Shown: positions 1 to 7,611, counted from the stretch's first letter. The stretch is 40,242 bases of DNA from Brevundimonas abyssalis TAR-001 (GCF_000466985.1 NZ_BATC01000020.1:1-40242), one strand, 5' to 3'. Numbers and translations: made by a program. The notes: generated from the sequence alone by a model not told the origin.

Positions 1-162
1 GGCGTCGTCGTCCAGCAGGCCGCGTCCATGCAGGGCGTCCAGTTCGGCGATCTGGCGGGCGTCGGGCGACCCGCCGACGGCGAAGCCCGTGCCCCGCGCA
101 CGCCAGAGCACCACGATCCCCGCAAGGTCGCGGCCATGCCCGCTGCAAGCCAGAACATCCAC
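1..162 (-). CDS. Partial unknown protein, N-terminal end only
   Basis: An open frame runs on the minus strand from a GTG at 160-162 to the window edge, with strongly G/C third positions, which supports coding. It begins about 20 bases beyond the stop of the 466-residue gene and lies in the same direction, so it is probably the next gene of that operon. The readable part starts VDVLACSGHGRDLAG and continues through about 54 residues. I recognise no domain. A competing frame starting MWMFW at 166 has poor third-position GC and is less likely. The true start could be a different codon, since no clear ribosome binding site decides it. Confidence 0.45.
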   Translation of the reverse strand, partial: MDVLACSGHGRDLAGIVVLWRARGTGFAVGGSPDARQIAELDALHGRGLLDDDA

Positions 163-181
163 ATGAGAGCCGTTTAGGCGA

Positions 182-1582
182 TCAGGCCATCTGTGGCGAG
201 GGCGCCGCTGTCGCACCCTGGGCCGCCGCCAGCCGCCGCCGCAGGGTTCGGGCCGGAACCTCGGCGTCCGCCTGCTCCAGGAAGCCGGCGCAAAGCTCGA
301 CCAGACGGGCCATGTGGTCCTCGTCCGAACCTTCGCCCGCGTTCAGCGCCTCGATCAGCTCGTCGCCATACTGGAGCAGGCGTTTCTCCAGGGTTTCGCA
401 CAGCTGCGCCCTCTGGCCCGCATAGCCCAGCACCCCGGCCGCTGCCTTGGAGGCGCTCAGCATCAGCATGGCCGACCGCGCCTGCTCCACCAGCGGCCCG
501 TCGGTGCGGGCGTCCATCACCGGCGCCATGCGGCTCATGGACCCGTGGATGCGCACCCGCTCCATGGGCAGGGCCTTGTCCACCATGCGCGGGCACAGCC
601 CCAGCAGGCCGTCGAGCGCGCGTCCCATGCGCAGTTTCAGTTCCTGGAACCGGGCGCCCCAGGCGCCCTCCGGCGTGAAGGCCAGCGACAGCTCCATCTG
701 GGCCATCATCCCGGCCGCCCGCTCCAGGCGGCTCGCGACCTGGCGCGCCTCATCGGAATCGTCGCGGCCCGGATGGAATTCGTTCAGGGCCTCCCCCGCC
801 TCCTCGACCCGCTCGAACAGCCGCTCGCCGAAGTCGGCCAGTTCGGAATCCGCCAGGAAGCGCTCCTCGCCCCCCGCGCCGGAGACCCGGCTGATGACCC
901 GCAGGATCAGGGCGGCGTCCTCGATGTTGGCGAAGAGGATCTCCAGCATCATGGGCGCGGCGTCCTCGCGGATGCGCACGGCGTCCCGCATCATCAGCCG
1001 CAGCGAGGCCTCGCTGTCCGCGTCTGCACGCCCGATCCACATGTCCAGCATGGGCATGGCCGCGCGGGCCAGCGGGGCCAGGTCGAAACAGGCGGCCACA
1101 TGCTCCGCCGTCCGGGGATCCAGCCCCGGCCAGACGCCGCCCGGCTCGTCTCGCAGGATCGCCGCGGCGCTCACGCACAGCTGATCCAGCAGGCGCGGAT
1201 CGATGGAGCCCCCGCCGACCGTCATGTCCTCGGCCTGGGCCAGCAGCAGGGCCTGTCGTTCGCAGACCCGCCGCCACAGCCCGTTCAGGATCGCCGCGGG
1301 AAAGCTCAGGCCCCGCACCCCGTCCGCGCGCTTGCGGAACAGGGCGGTCAGGGGGCCGAAGGCGATGGTGCGCATGCGCCGGGCGGAGATCTCGGCCACG
1401 GTCCGGCGACGGATCCAGTCCGCCTTGACCCCGGGGGTCGTGCGCAGGGCGACCGACAGCTTCGCCAGGGCGGAATCCGGCGCCATCTCCAGCATCGCGC
1501 TGATCGCATTCTGACTGGCGACGGACAGCTCCGTCATATGGTCCCCGCTCCCCGGTCTCTCATTCGAGACATCATCGGTCAT
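182..1582 (-). CDS. Unknown 466-residue protein downstream of PhoQ-type kinase
   Basis: Complete reading frame of 466 residues with high third-position GC. It is largely alpha-helical, rich in Ala, Leu, Arg and Met, with no signal peptide or membrane segment, so it is probably cytoplasmic. It starts 38 bases after the stop of the PhoQ-type kinase in the same direction, so it may be the fourth gene of the PepSY-phoP-phoQ operon. The ATG at 1582 is used here; a second in-frame ATG (MTELSV) at 1537 is an alternative. No motif I know is visible, and no function is proposed. Confidence 0.8.
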   Translation of the reverse strand: MTDDVSNERPGSGDHMTELSVASQNAISAMLEMAPDSALAKLSVALRTTPGVKADWIRRRTVAEISARRMRTIAFGPLTALFRKRADGVRGLSFPAAILNGLWRRVCERQALLLAQAEDMTVGGGSIDPRLLDQLCVSAAAILRDEPGGVWPGLDPRTAEHVAACFDLAPLARAAMPMLDMWIGRADADSEASLRLMMRDAVRIREDAAPMMLEILFANIEDAALILRVISRVSGAGGEERFLADSELADFGERLFERVEEAGEALNEFHPGRDDSDEARQVASRLERAAGMMAQMELSLAFTPEGAWGARFQELKLRMGRALDGLLGLCPRMVDKALPMERVRIHGSMSRMAPVMDARTDGPLVEQARSAMLMLSASKAAAGVLGYAGQRAQLCETLEKRLLQYGDELIEALNAGEGSDEDHMARLVELCAGFLEQADAEVPARTLRRRLAAAQGATAAPSPQMA

Positions 1583-1620
1583 GGCCGCTTAACGAAACGC
1601 ATAAACCACGACCGGATCGG

Positions 1621-3023
1621 TCAGGATTCGGCGGCCGGCAGCTCCAGCATGGCCTTGAGCCCGCCCATGTCGCTGTCGCCCAGGGTCAGACGCCCCTCAT
1701 AGGCCCGGGTCAGTTCGTCGACGATGCTGAGACCAAGCCCCGTGCCGGGCACGTCTTCGTCCAGCCGCGTCCCCCGCTTGAGCACCTCGTCGCGCCGATC
1801 CTCGGGCAGGCCCGGCCCGTCATCCTCGATCACCAGCAGCAGACGCCCCATCCCCATGCGCCCGCGGACACTTTCACCCGCCGTTTGGACCAGAGGCAGG
1901 CGTTCTCCAGCAGATTGCCGACCATTTCCTGCAGATCCTGCCGCTCGCCCCGGAACATCAGCTCGTCGGGCGCGCGCCAGTCGATCTCCACCCCCTTGGA
2001 CTGAAACACCCGCTCCAGCATCACCGCCATCTCGTCCAGCACCTCGGCCACGGCGGTGCGCTCGCCCGAGCCCTGGGCCCGGGCGGCGGCGCGGGCCCGG
2101 CGCAGATGGTGGTCCACCTGGCCGCGCATCAGCTCGGACTGGCGACGCACGATTTCGGGCAGCGTCCCCGATTGCCCCTCGGTCTCGGCCAGCATCACCG
2201 AAAGGGGCGTCTTCAGCGCATGGGCCAGATTGCCCACATGAGTGCGCTGGCGCTCCACCACCTCCTGATTGTGGTCCAGCAGCTTGTTCAGCTGCTCGGC
2301 CAGGGGCGCGATCTCCACCGGATAGTCCTGGGTGATCCGCGTGGCGCGGCCCTTGCGCACGTCGCCGATCTCCTGCCCCAGCTCATAAAGCGGACGCAGG
2401 CCGATCCGCACCTGGAAGAACACCGCCGCCATCAGCCCGACCCCCAGCAGGCCCAGGGCGGCCCAGGTCAGGGTGGCGAACTGGCGCGTGTCGGAGTCGA
2501 TGTTGGAGCGGTTTAGGGCGGCGATGAACACCACCGGCTGCTCGCGGCCGGGCAGCTGTTTCTGGCTGGCCGCCACCCGCAGGGGCTCGCCGTTGTTGGG
2601 ACCGACGGCGTTGTAGGAGACCGTGCCCCCGGCCACCTCCGCCACCCGCTCGGTGAGGCTCGCCGGTATCGGCATCTCGCTGTCCCACAGGGAGGTGGAC
2701 CGGGCGATCACCACCAGGTCCCCGTCCGCATTCCGCTCCGCCACCGCCCAGTATTTCCCCGACAGCAGCGCCTTGGTGCGGGAATCCTCGATCTGGGGCA
2801 CGACCACCTGTCCGTCGCGGACGCTGGCGGCCACCACCAGTTCGTCGATGGTGTTGTTGTTGACGCCGCCCAGTCGGCGCAGGCCGGATTCCTGAAACTG
2901 CGAGGTCAGCACGAGGCCGGTAACCAGCAGGGCCACCACAATCCACGCGGCCGCCAGCCAGATCAGCCGGCGGGTCAGGGACCGGCCGGGACGACCCAGA
3001 TAGCGCCCCAGATTCTGCTTCAC
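1621..3023 (-). CDS. phoQ: PhoQ-type sensor histidine kinase, apparent frameshift near 1858-1867
   Basis: Inner-membrane sensor kinase, partner of the adjacent PhoP-type regulator. Residues about 20-40 and 185-205 are membrane segments enclosing a roughly 145-residue periplasmic sensor. A HAMP-like stretch follows. The phospho-acceptor His268 lies in NLAHALKTPL, a form typical of PhoQ-like kinases. The N-box NLLENACLWSK, the G1 box EDDGPGLP and the G2 box GTGLGLSIV are all present, but the last two sit in another frame. One missing G or C around 1858-1867 would restore a single 467-residue protein (expected ...SAGRMGMGRLLL...). The start overlaps the phoP stop by 4 bases (ATGA). The split is more likely an assembly error than true inactivation. 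The symbol is by family likeness only. Confidence 0.85.
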
Positions 3024-3700
3024 GCGGCCTCGGACTCCCCGGCCAGCGGCGTCAGGCGATAACCCAGGCCACGGACGGTCTCGATCCTGTCCGCGCCGAT
3101 CTTCTTGCGCAGACGGCCCACGAACACCTCGATGGTGTTGGAGTCGCGGTCGAAGTCCTGGTCATACAGGTGCTCGACCAGTTCGGTGCGGCTGATCACC
3201 CGGCCCTGATGCATCATCAGATAATGCAGCAGCCGGTATTCCAGCGAGGTCAGGCGCAGGGGCTCCCCGTCCACGCTGGCCCGCGCCGCGCGCGGGTCCA
3301 GGCGCAGGGCGCCGCACTCCAGCGTGGAGGTCGCATGTCCCGCCGAGCGCCGCAGCAGGGCGCGCAGCCGGGCCAGCAGCTCCTCGGTGTGGAACGGCTT
3401 GGTCAGATAGTCGTCGGCCCCGGCGTCGAAGCCCGACACCTTGTCGGACCAGGCGCCGCGCGCGGTCAGGATCAGCACCGGCGTGGTCTTGCCGTCCCGG
3501 CGCCAGCGCTCCAGCACCGACACGCCGTCCACCTTGGGCAGGCCCAGGTCCAGCACCACAACGTCATAGGGCTCGGTGTCGCCCAGGAAGTGGGCTTCCT
3601 CGCCGTCCGGGGCGTGGTCCACCGCATAGCCGGCGTCGCCCAGCGCCGCCTTCAGCTGGCGCGACAGGTCGGCGTCGTCCTCGACAAGCAGCACTCTCAT
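3020..3700 (-). CDS. phoP: OmpR/PhoP-family response regulator
   Basis: Two-domain transcription factor of 226 residues. The receiver domain covers about 1-115, with the acidic pair Asp8/Asp9, phospho-acceptor Asp51 in VVVLDLGLP, and Lys101 in YLTKPF. The winged-helix DNA-binding domain covers about 125-220 and ends in TVRGLGYRL. It is expected to be phosphorylated by the kinase downstream. Its start codon shares one base with the stop of the PepSY gene (TGATG), and its stop overlaps the kinase start, so the three are translationally coupled. OmpR-family regulators bind direct repeats with about an 11-base period. Such repeats (GTTCAG-N5-GTTCAG) lie upstream of this operon, suggesting autoregulation. 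Confidence 0.93.
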   Translation of the reverse strand: MRVLLVEDDADLSRQLKAALGDAGYAVDHAPDGEEAHFLGDTEPYDVVVLDLGLPKVDGVSVLERWRRDGKTTPVLILTARGAWSDKVSGFDAGADDYLTKPFHTEELLARLRALLRRSAGHATSTLECGALRLDPRAARASVDGEPLRLTSLEYRLLHYLMMHQGRVISRTELVEHLYDQDFDRDSNTIEVFVGRLRKKIGADRIETVRGLGYRLTPLAGESEAA

Positions 3701-4035
3701 CAGCGTTCTCCGATCACGGCGCCGGTGCGGGCGTCCACCGTGATGTCGGCGACGCGCCCGCCCGGATATTCCCAGCGCACCACATAGACGGGACGGCCGC
3801 CCATGTTGCGTTCATTGATGCCCAGCATGCGGCCCTCGCGGCCCCGGGAGACGGACCGCGCCACCTCGCTGGCGCTCAACCGGCGGCCCTCACGGGATTC
3901 CTCACGCGCCCGCTCCTGGCGGAGCGAGCCCATCAGGGGGTCACGCGCCTGGATCTCGAGCGCATGGGCCGACGGCGCCGCCATGGGAGCGGCGGCGATC
4001 AGCCCGGCCAGAAGAAGGATGCGAATACGGTTCAT
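3700..4035 (-). CDS. PepSY-domain exported protein
   Basis: A 111-residue protein with a signal peptide (MNRIRILLLAGLIAAAP...SAHA, cleavage near residue 27), so it is periplasmic. The C-terminal half has a PepSY-like pattern: VYVVRWEYPGG followed by VDARTGAVIGER. PepSY domains are small periplasmic modules often found beside two-component systems, thought to modulate sensors or proteases. The ATG at 4035 is chosen because it gives the signal peptide; the longer frame to 4098 would place an Arg-rich stretch in front. It is the first gene of the operon. A GTTCAG direct repeat ends only 24 bases upstream of this ATG, so the transcript may be leaderless or nearly so. Confidence 0.82.
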   Translation of the reverse strand: MNRIRILLLAGLIAAAPMAAPSAHALEIQARDPLMGSLRQERAREESREGRRLSASEVARSVSRGREGRMLGINERNMGGRPVYVVRWEYPGGRVADITVDARTGAVIGER

Positions 4036-4059
4036 GCAGAGCGGTTTACGGCGGCGCCT

Positions 4060-4076
4060 CTGAACGGCGTCTGAAC
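4060..4076 (-). promoter_or_regulatory. PhoP-box-like direct repeat of the PepSY-phoP-phoQ operon
   Basis: On the minus strand GTTCAG (4076-4071), five bases, GTTCAG (4065-4060). This 6-5-6 layout matches the general PhoP/OmpR box. Eleven bases further on the minus strand is TAAACC (4048-4043), a possible -10 element, then the ATG at 4035. The same hexamers occur before three exported-protein genes in this window. Binding by the local PhoP is inferred. Confidence 0.6.
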
Positions 4077-4150
4077 AGGGGCGTGAGAAACGGGTCATGA
4101 CCGGGGGTTCGATCGGTCGCTTTGACGAGAACCATAGAGACTTCGCGCGG

Positions 4151-4200
4151 GTTCAGGAAGATGAACGCCGACTGAACCGTGCCGTTCAGGTCAGGCTCAG
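4151..4200 (+). promoter_or_regulatory. Hexamer array (PhoP-box-like) upstream of first small exported protein
   Basis: Five related hexamers: GTTCAG 4151-4156, ATGAAC 4161-4166, CTGAAC 4172-4177, GTTCAG 4184-4189 and GCTCAG 4195-4200. The 4161/4172 pair points left with a 5-base gap, and the 4184/4195 pair points right with a 5-base gap. Eleven bases after the last hexamer is TCTTGT, a weak -10 candidate, and the ATG follows at 4275. Hexamer spacing (10, 11, 12, 11) is identical to the array at 4714-4763. Confidence 0.6.
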
Positions 4201-4274
4201 GCGCCGCGTGCTCTTGTGTGTCCATCGCACCGCCCCGATGCCGGGTCGGCCGCCGAACCGAAACCGTGGAGCCC

Positions 4275-4637
4275 ATGATGAAAAAACTGATCACATCCGT
4301 CATGGCCGTCGCGGCGATCTCTGTCGCCGTCCCGGCCGCCGCCCAGCACTATGGCCCGCCCCGCGGCGGTCCCGCCTATGGCCAGCAGCACGCCGGTCCG
4401 CCCATGGCCGTTCGCGTCCGCCATCTGGAGCGCAATGTGGCCTTCGCCCACCGCGCCCGTGTCATGAGCACCGGCAAGGCCCGTGATTTCCAGCGCGGCA
4501 TCGACCGCCTGGTGTACCTCGAGCGTCAATACGGCCCCCGCATGACCATCCGCGAGCGCCACGATCTGGAGCGCCGCTACCAGGATCTCGACCGCTCCAT
4601 CGACCGCTACGTGCAGCGCGCGCGCTACCGTCGCTGA
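4275..4637 (+). CDS. Small exported basic protein, paralogue 1
   Basis: A 120-residue protein (ATG at 4275; a second ATG at 4278 is equally possible) with a clear signal peptide ending PAAAQ, then HYGPPRGGP and a helical, Arg-rich mature part of about 95 residues. The upstream frame back to 4179 is rejected because it would bury the signal peptide. It is divergent from the PepSY-phoP-phoQ operon and has a hexamer array at 4151-4200. It shares the signal peptide, the HYGPPRGGP segment and a helical Asp/Arg-rich C-terminus with the next gene, so they are tandem duplicates. I do not recognise the family. A small periplasmic stress or accessory protein is possible but unproven. Confidence 0.8.
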   Translation: MMKKLITSVMAVAAISVAVPAAAQHYGPPRGGPAYGQQHAGPPMAVRVRHLERNVAFAHRARVMSTGKARDFQRGIDRLVYLERQYGPRMTIRERHDLERRYQDLDRSIDRYVQRARYRR

Positions 4638-4660
4638 TCGGCGTCTCTCCCGCCATTGCA

Positions 4661-4690
4661 GGGCGCGGTCTGAAAGGGCCGCGCCCTTTT
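4661..4690 (+). terminator. Intrinsic terminator after paralogue 1
   Basis: GGGCGCGG (4661-4668) pairs with CCGCGCCC (4679-4686) around a 10-base loop, followed by TTTT. It lies 23 bases after the stop of the first small exported gene. Confidence 0.75.
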
Positions 4691-4713
4691 CCTTGCCCCC
4701 TCCGAAACAGGCC

Positions 4714-4763
4714 GTTCAGCCAGGTGAACGCCATCTGAAACGCCCCGTTCAGGCGCCGATCAG
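4714..4763 (+). promoter_or_regulatory. Hexamer array (PhoP-box-like) upstream of second small exported protein
   Basis: Five hexamers: GTTCAG 4714, GTGAAC 4724, CTGAAA 4735, GTTCAG 4747 and GATCAG 4758, with starts spaced 10, 11, 12 and 11 bases, exactly as in the array at 4151. The two right-pointing hexamers have a 5-base gap. The last hexamer is 73 bases from the ATG at 4837, against 74 in paralogue 1. Confidence 0.6.
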
Positions 4764-4836
4764 GCGCGGCGCGCTTCACTGATCCCGTCATCGCCGCCCT
4801 GATCCCCGGGGCGACCGCAATCGAAGGATCGAAGCC

Positions 4837-5211
4837 ATGAACAAGACCATCGCCGCCTCTCTGATGGCCGCCGCTGCGGTCTCCGTCGCCGTCCCGGCCG
4901 CCGCCCAGCACTACGGCCCGCCCCGTGGCGGACCCGCCGCCCACGCCCCCGCCTGGCAATCCATCGCCCAGCGCAAGGTCAACCTCGACCGCCGCATCGA
5001 CCGCGCCGCCTACAATCGCGCCATCAGCCCGCGCGAGGCCCGCAGCCTGCGCGCCGAGCTGAACCGTATCGTCCGGCTGGAGGCCCAGTATCGCCGTGGC
5101 GGCCTGACCCGCTGGGAGATGCGCGATCTGGACCAGCGCTATGACCGGCTGTCGGCCCGAATCCGCGCCGAACGCGCCGACAACAACCGCCGCCCCGGCG
5201 GCCGCTGGTAG
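4837..5211 (+). CDS. Small exported basic protein, paralogue 2
   Basis: A 124-residue protein with a signal peptide (MNKTIAASLMAAAAVSVAVPAAAQ), the same HYGPPRGGP segment as its upstream neighbour, and a mature part made mostly of charged amphipathic helices ending RRPGGRW. The signal peptide and first mature residues are nearly identical to paralogue 1 while the rest has diverged. It has its own hexamer array and terminator, so it is an independent transcription unit. The helical, Arg- and Asp-rich mature domain loosely resembles small periplasmic envelope-stress proteins in size and character, but I see no family signature such as LTxxQ. Confidence 0.82.
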   Translation: MNKTIAASLMAAAAVSVAVPAAAQHYGPPRGGPAAHAPAWQSIAQRKVNLDRRIDRAAYNRAISPREARSLRAELNRIVRLEAQYRRGGLTRWEMRDLDQRYDRLSARIRAERADNNRRPGGRW

Positions 5212-5226
5212 GCCGTCCTCTCTCCC

Positions 5227-5288
5227 AGAGCCTGATCGGTTGAGGCGGGACCGCTCCGCGGTTCCGCCGATGCCGTGAATCAGGCTCT
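5227..5288. repeat. Nested palindromic element, 62 bp
   Basis: Outer arms AGAGCCTGAT (5227-5236) and ATCAGGCTCT (5279-5288) are perfect inverted copies. Inside lies a second hairpin: GGCGG and CCGCC (5244-5248, 5264-5268) around ACCGC-tcc-GCGGT (5250-5262). The nested form, the intergenic location and the lack of a T-run suggest a REP-like element rather than a terminator. Confidence 0.6.
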
Positions 5289-5308
5289 CGCTTGCAGGGT
5301 GCGCGTGC

Positions 5309-5336
5309 GGCGCGGTCCGAAAAGGGCCGCGCCGTT
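5309..5336 (+). terminator. Intrinsic terminator-like hairpin after paralogue 2
   Basis: GGCGCGG (5309-5315) pairs with CCGCGCC (5327-5333) around TCCGAAAAGGG, followed by GTTTCG. Stem and loop are clearly homologous to the terminator at 4661, so the duplication covered promoter, gene and terminator. The T-run is interrupted, so its strength is uncertain. Confidence 0.55.
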
Positions 5337-5382
5337 TCGCGTGAGGGCCTCAAGCAGCGCGACCGCGCGACAGGCCAACGAT

Positions 5383-5955
5383 TCAGGCATCGATCACGCG
5401 AATCTCCGGCCAGCGCGCGCGGGCGTTGTCGACCGCCTTCGACCACCCCTTCGCCTTCGGCCGGTCGGGATTGGGCCGCAGCACCATCTCGAACACGTCC
5501 TCCAGCCCGAACGGCGCGGCCACGCTGACCTCCCCGTCCGGCTCCAGCCGCACACCCACCGCAAACGCCGGCGCCACGAACCGCCCCAGCGCCTCGTCCG
5601 TACCGGTCAGGGCCTCATAGGGCTCGCCGAACCTGCCCTCGAACCACAGGTGAACCCGCGCCTGATTGCGCACCTCCACCATCTCGCGCAGCGGCGGTTC
5701 AAACGCCCCGGCCACCTTGCGGATCACCGCGTCCTCGGCGTCCCACGAGGTGTCCGGGTCGAAATAGCCCAGGTCGTAGTCCTTGATGCCGTATCCCGCC
5801 GCCCGGCCCGTCACCGCGTTCCAGACGCTCTGATAGACCGCGCCGGAAAAGATCCGCCAATCGTTCAGACCCAGCCCGCGCACCGTGGTCATCACCTGCA
5901 TCAGGCCGGGATCGGCCCGCACGATGGTCTTCAGCCGATCCTCCAGATCGCTCAT
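5383..5955 (-). CDS. Nucleotidyltransferase-family protein
   Basis: A 190-residue cytoplasmic protein resembling the small nucleotidyltransferase-like family of PF06042. Visible signatures are GLNDWRIFSGAVYQSVWN, then IKDYDLGYFDPDTSWDAED, where DYD and the later acidic residues fit metal-binding positions of this fold, and VEVRNQARVHLW. The real substrate is not known for this family. The start at 5955 is chosen because its ATG overlaps the thiD stop by 4 bases (ATGA); the longer frame upstream is the thiD shadow. It is the last gene of the gdx-thiD operon. Confidence 0.85.
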   Translation of the reverse strand: MSDLEDRLKTIVRADPGLMQVMTTVRGLGLNDWRIFSGAVYQSVWNAVTGRAAGYGIKDYDLGYFDPDTSWDAEDAVIRKVAGAFEPPLREMVEVRNQARVHLWFEGRFGEPYEALTGTDEALGRFVAPAFAVGVRLEPDGEVSVAAPFGLEDVFEMVLRPNPDRPKAKGWSKAVDNARARWPEIRVIDA

Positions 5956-6785
5956 CGCAGCGGCCAGCCGTGGTCCAGCGGCCCATGGCCGCCGCCCAGC
6001 CCCGGCGCCTGCCGGATGGCTTCGGCCACATAGGCCCAGGCCTCGGCGACCGCCTGCTCCAGCGGCAGGCCCTTCGCGATCCCCGCCGCGCACGCGCTGG
6101 CCAGGGTGCATCCGGTGCCGTGGGTGTGCCGCGTCTCGATGCGCGGGCCCTCCAGCAGGGTCTCGCCGCGCGGGGTCATCAGCAGGTCCACCACCGTCTC
6201 GCCCGGCACATGGCCGCCCTTCATCAGCACTGCGCCCGCGCCCAGCCGCAACAGCGCCTCGCCCGCACGCCGCTGGCCGTCCAGATCGGCGACCGCGATC
6301 CCCGTCAGGGCCTCGGCCTCCGGCGCATTGGGGGTCAGCAGGGCCGCGCGCGGAACCATCAGCTCGCGCACCGCCGCCACCGCGTCCTCGGCCAGCAGGG
6401 GCGAGCCGCCCTTGGCGATCATGACCGGGTCCACCACCGTCGGCGCGCCCGCCCGGTCCAGTATCTCGGCCACGCAGCGCACCACCTCAACCGAGCCCAG
6501 CATGCCGGTCTTGACCGCGTCGGTCCCGATGTCGTCCAGCACCGCGTCCGCCTGGGCCGCGATCACCTCCAGCGGCACGGGGTGCACGCCGTGGACCCCC
6601 AGGGTGTTCTGGATGGTCAGGGCCGTGATCGCCGTGGCCGCGAAGCCGCCCATCATGGTCACCGCCTTGATGTCGGCCTGCACCCCGGCCCCTCCGCCGG
6701 AGTCGGACCCGGCGATGATGAGAACGCGGCCCAATTTTTGGGCGCTACCGCTCGCGACGCGGTCGCTCGCTGCTTGAGCGCCCAT
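5952..6785 (-). CDS. thiD: Hydroxymethylpyrimidine/phosphomethylpyrimidine kinase ThiD
   Basis: Phosphorylates HMP and HMP-P in thiamine biosynthesis. The 277 residues contain the substrate loop AGSDSGGGAGVQAD near residues 25-38, the segment TAITALTIQNT, and the anion-hole/catalytic stretch HGTGCTLASACAA near the C-terminus, all typical of the ribokinase-fold ThiD family. The start at 6785 shares one base with the gdx stop (TGATG). The first 18 residues (MGAQAASDRVASGSAQKL) precede the usual family start and are encoded by a palindromic DNA element, which is unusual. There is no TPP riboswitch in front, as the gene sits inside an operon. Confidence 0.93.
   Translation of the reverse strand: MGAQAASDRVASGSAQKLGRVLIIAGSDSGGGAGVQADIKAVTMMGGFAATAITALTIQNTLGVHGVHPVPLEVIAAQADAVLDDIGTDAVKTGMLGSVEVVRCVAEILDRAGAPTVVDPVMIAKGGSPLLAEDAVAAVRELMVPRAALLTPNAPEAEALTGIAVADLDGQRRAGEALLRLGAGAVLMKGGHVPGETVVDLLMTPRGETLLEGPRIETRHTHGTGCTLASACAAGIAKGLPLEQAVAEAWAYVAEAIRQAPGLGGGHGPLDHGWPLR
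6740..6783. repeat. Palindromic element embedded in the 5' end of thiD
   Basis: GGGCGCT (6740-6746) and AGCGCCC (6777-6783) form outer arms, and GCGAC-gcg-GTCGC forms an inner hairpin. A second small hairpin GCCCAA-ttt-TTGGGC (6729-6743) abuts and overlaps it by a few bases. The whole lies inside the thiD coding frame right after the start codon. Confidence 0.5.
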
Positions 6786-7141
6786 CACTGCACCCCCGAG
6801 AACAGCTTCAGCCCCACGATGCCGCTGACGATCATCAGGATGCACAGGATCCTCAGCGTCGTGGACGGCTCCCCATAGATCAGAATGCCGATCCCCGCCG
6901 CGCCCACCGCACCGATGCCGGTCCAGATGGCGTAGGCCGTGCCGATGGGCAGCTTCTGTGTCGCCAGCCACAGGAACCAGAAGCTGGCGATCATGGTCAC
7001 GCCCACCACCAGCGAGGTCACCGGCCGCGACGGCCCCACGAATTTGAAGCCCGAGGCCCAGGCCACTTCGAGCAGGCCCGCGATCAGCAGCGAAACCCAG
7101 GGATTGAGGGGAGGAATCGTCATCCCCGCCACATGGGACAA
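6785..7141 (-). CDS. gdx: SMR-family guanidinium exporter (Gdx/SugE-type)
   Basis: Inner-membrane small multidrug resistance transporter with four predicted membrane helices. The N-terminal LLIAGLLEVAWASGFKF contains the conserved membrane Glu of the SMR proton/substrate site. WTGIGAVGAAGIGILIYGE and GIVGLKLFSG match the Gdx (SugE) subgroup, which exports guanidinium, better than EmrE. 118 residues from 7141; the ATG at 7123 (MTIPPLNPW) would give the more usual 112. It is the first gene of the operon with thiD. I looked for a guanidine riboswitch upstream and did not see one. Confidence 0.88.
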   Translation of the reverse strand: MSHVAGMTIPPLNPWVSLLIAGLLEVAWASGFKFVGPSRPVTSLVVGVTMIASFWFLWLATQKLPIGTAYAIWTGIGAVGAAGIGILIYGEPSTTLRILCILMIVSGIVGLKLFSGVQ

Positions 7142-7372
7142 CCGGCGCGGAGGGGCAAGCGACGATCATATCGGCGGCCCATGCCCTGTCCGGCGCGAAG
7201 CTTCACCAACCCGACGCCCTAAATCCCCTGTTTTTCAAGACCAGTTCCTTGCAGGACAAGGCTTTGATCCGTCGCAACGGCCGGATTTATCCCGCTGTCC
7301 CGCGCGCCCTTATAATGGCGTCATGACCGCACGCATCGCTCCCGCCTCCCGCCTCCCCCCGCAGCGAAGGAA

Positions 7373-7414
7373 GTGAGACTCCCATTGCACTCTTTTTCGC
7401 GTCGAGAGTCTCAC
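7373..7414. repeat. Inverted repeat GTGAGACTC
   Basis: GTGAGACTC (7373-7381) and GAGTCTCAC (7406-7414) are perfect inverted copies separated by 24 bases. They lie in the spacer between gdx and the methyltransferase gene. No function is evident. Confidence 0.5.
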
Positions 7415-7422
7415 CTCCCCGC

Positions 7423-7526
7423 ATCGTCATTCCCGGCCTTGTGCCGGAATCCATAATCACGGAGCGCGCCAGGGACTCTCACCCCTCGGGCGTATGGATC
7501 GCCGGGACAAGCCCGGCGATGACGTC
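7423..7526. repeat. Long imperfect intergenic inverted repeat
   Basis: The left arm starts CGTCATTCCCGGCCTTGTGC and continues to CCATA; the right arm is TATGGATCGCCGGGACAAGC then CCGGCGATGACG. The arms are imperfect inverted copies of the CGTCATcCCGGG...GGATCCATA type, which resembles dispersed intergenic repeats I know from alphaproteobacterial genomes. Mobility is not evident from one copy. Confidence 0.6.
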
Positions 7527-7611
7527 ATTGTTTGAATAAAATCAACAGGCTGACCAACTCAACCAGCCGAATTCATACAAGGAGATTTCAGACAATTCAG
7601 ACCCTGTTTTT

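Noticed and set aside
1858..1867. Programmed ribosomal frameshifting as an explanation of the split phoQ-like gene and the seven others
   Set aside because: No slippery heptamer or conserved downstream structure was seen, and eight unrelated genes with the same one-base loss fit assembly error much better.
4046..4303. Minus-strand frame with LNG...QSAFIFLN, similar to a frame at 4462-4959
   Set aside because: The similarity comes from the repeated GTTCAG/CTGAAC DNA elements, not from protein conservation, and both frames lie antisense to signal-peptide genes.
7142..7300. Guanidine riboswitch upstream of gdx
   Set aside because: I looked for conserved guanidine-I and -III landmarks on the minus strand and did not find them.
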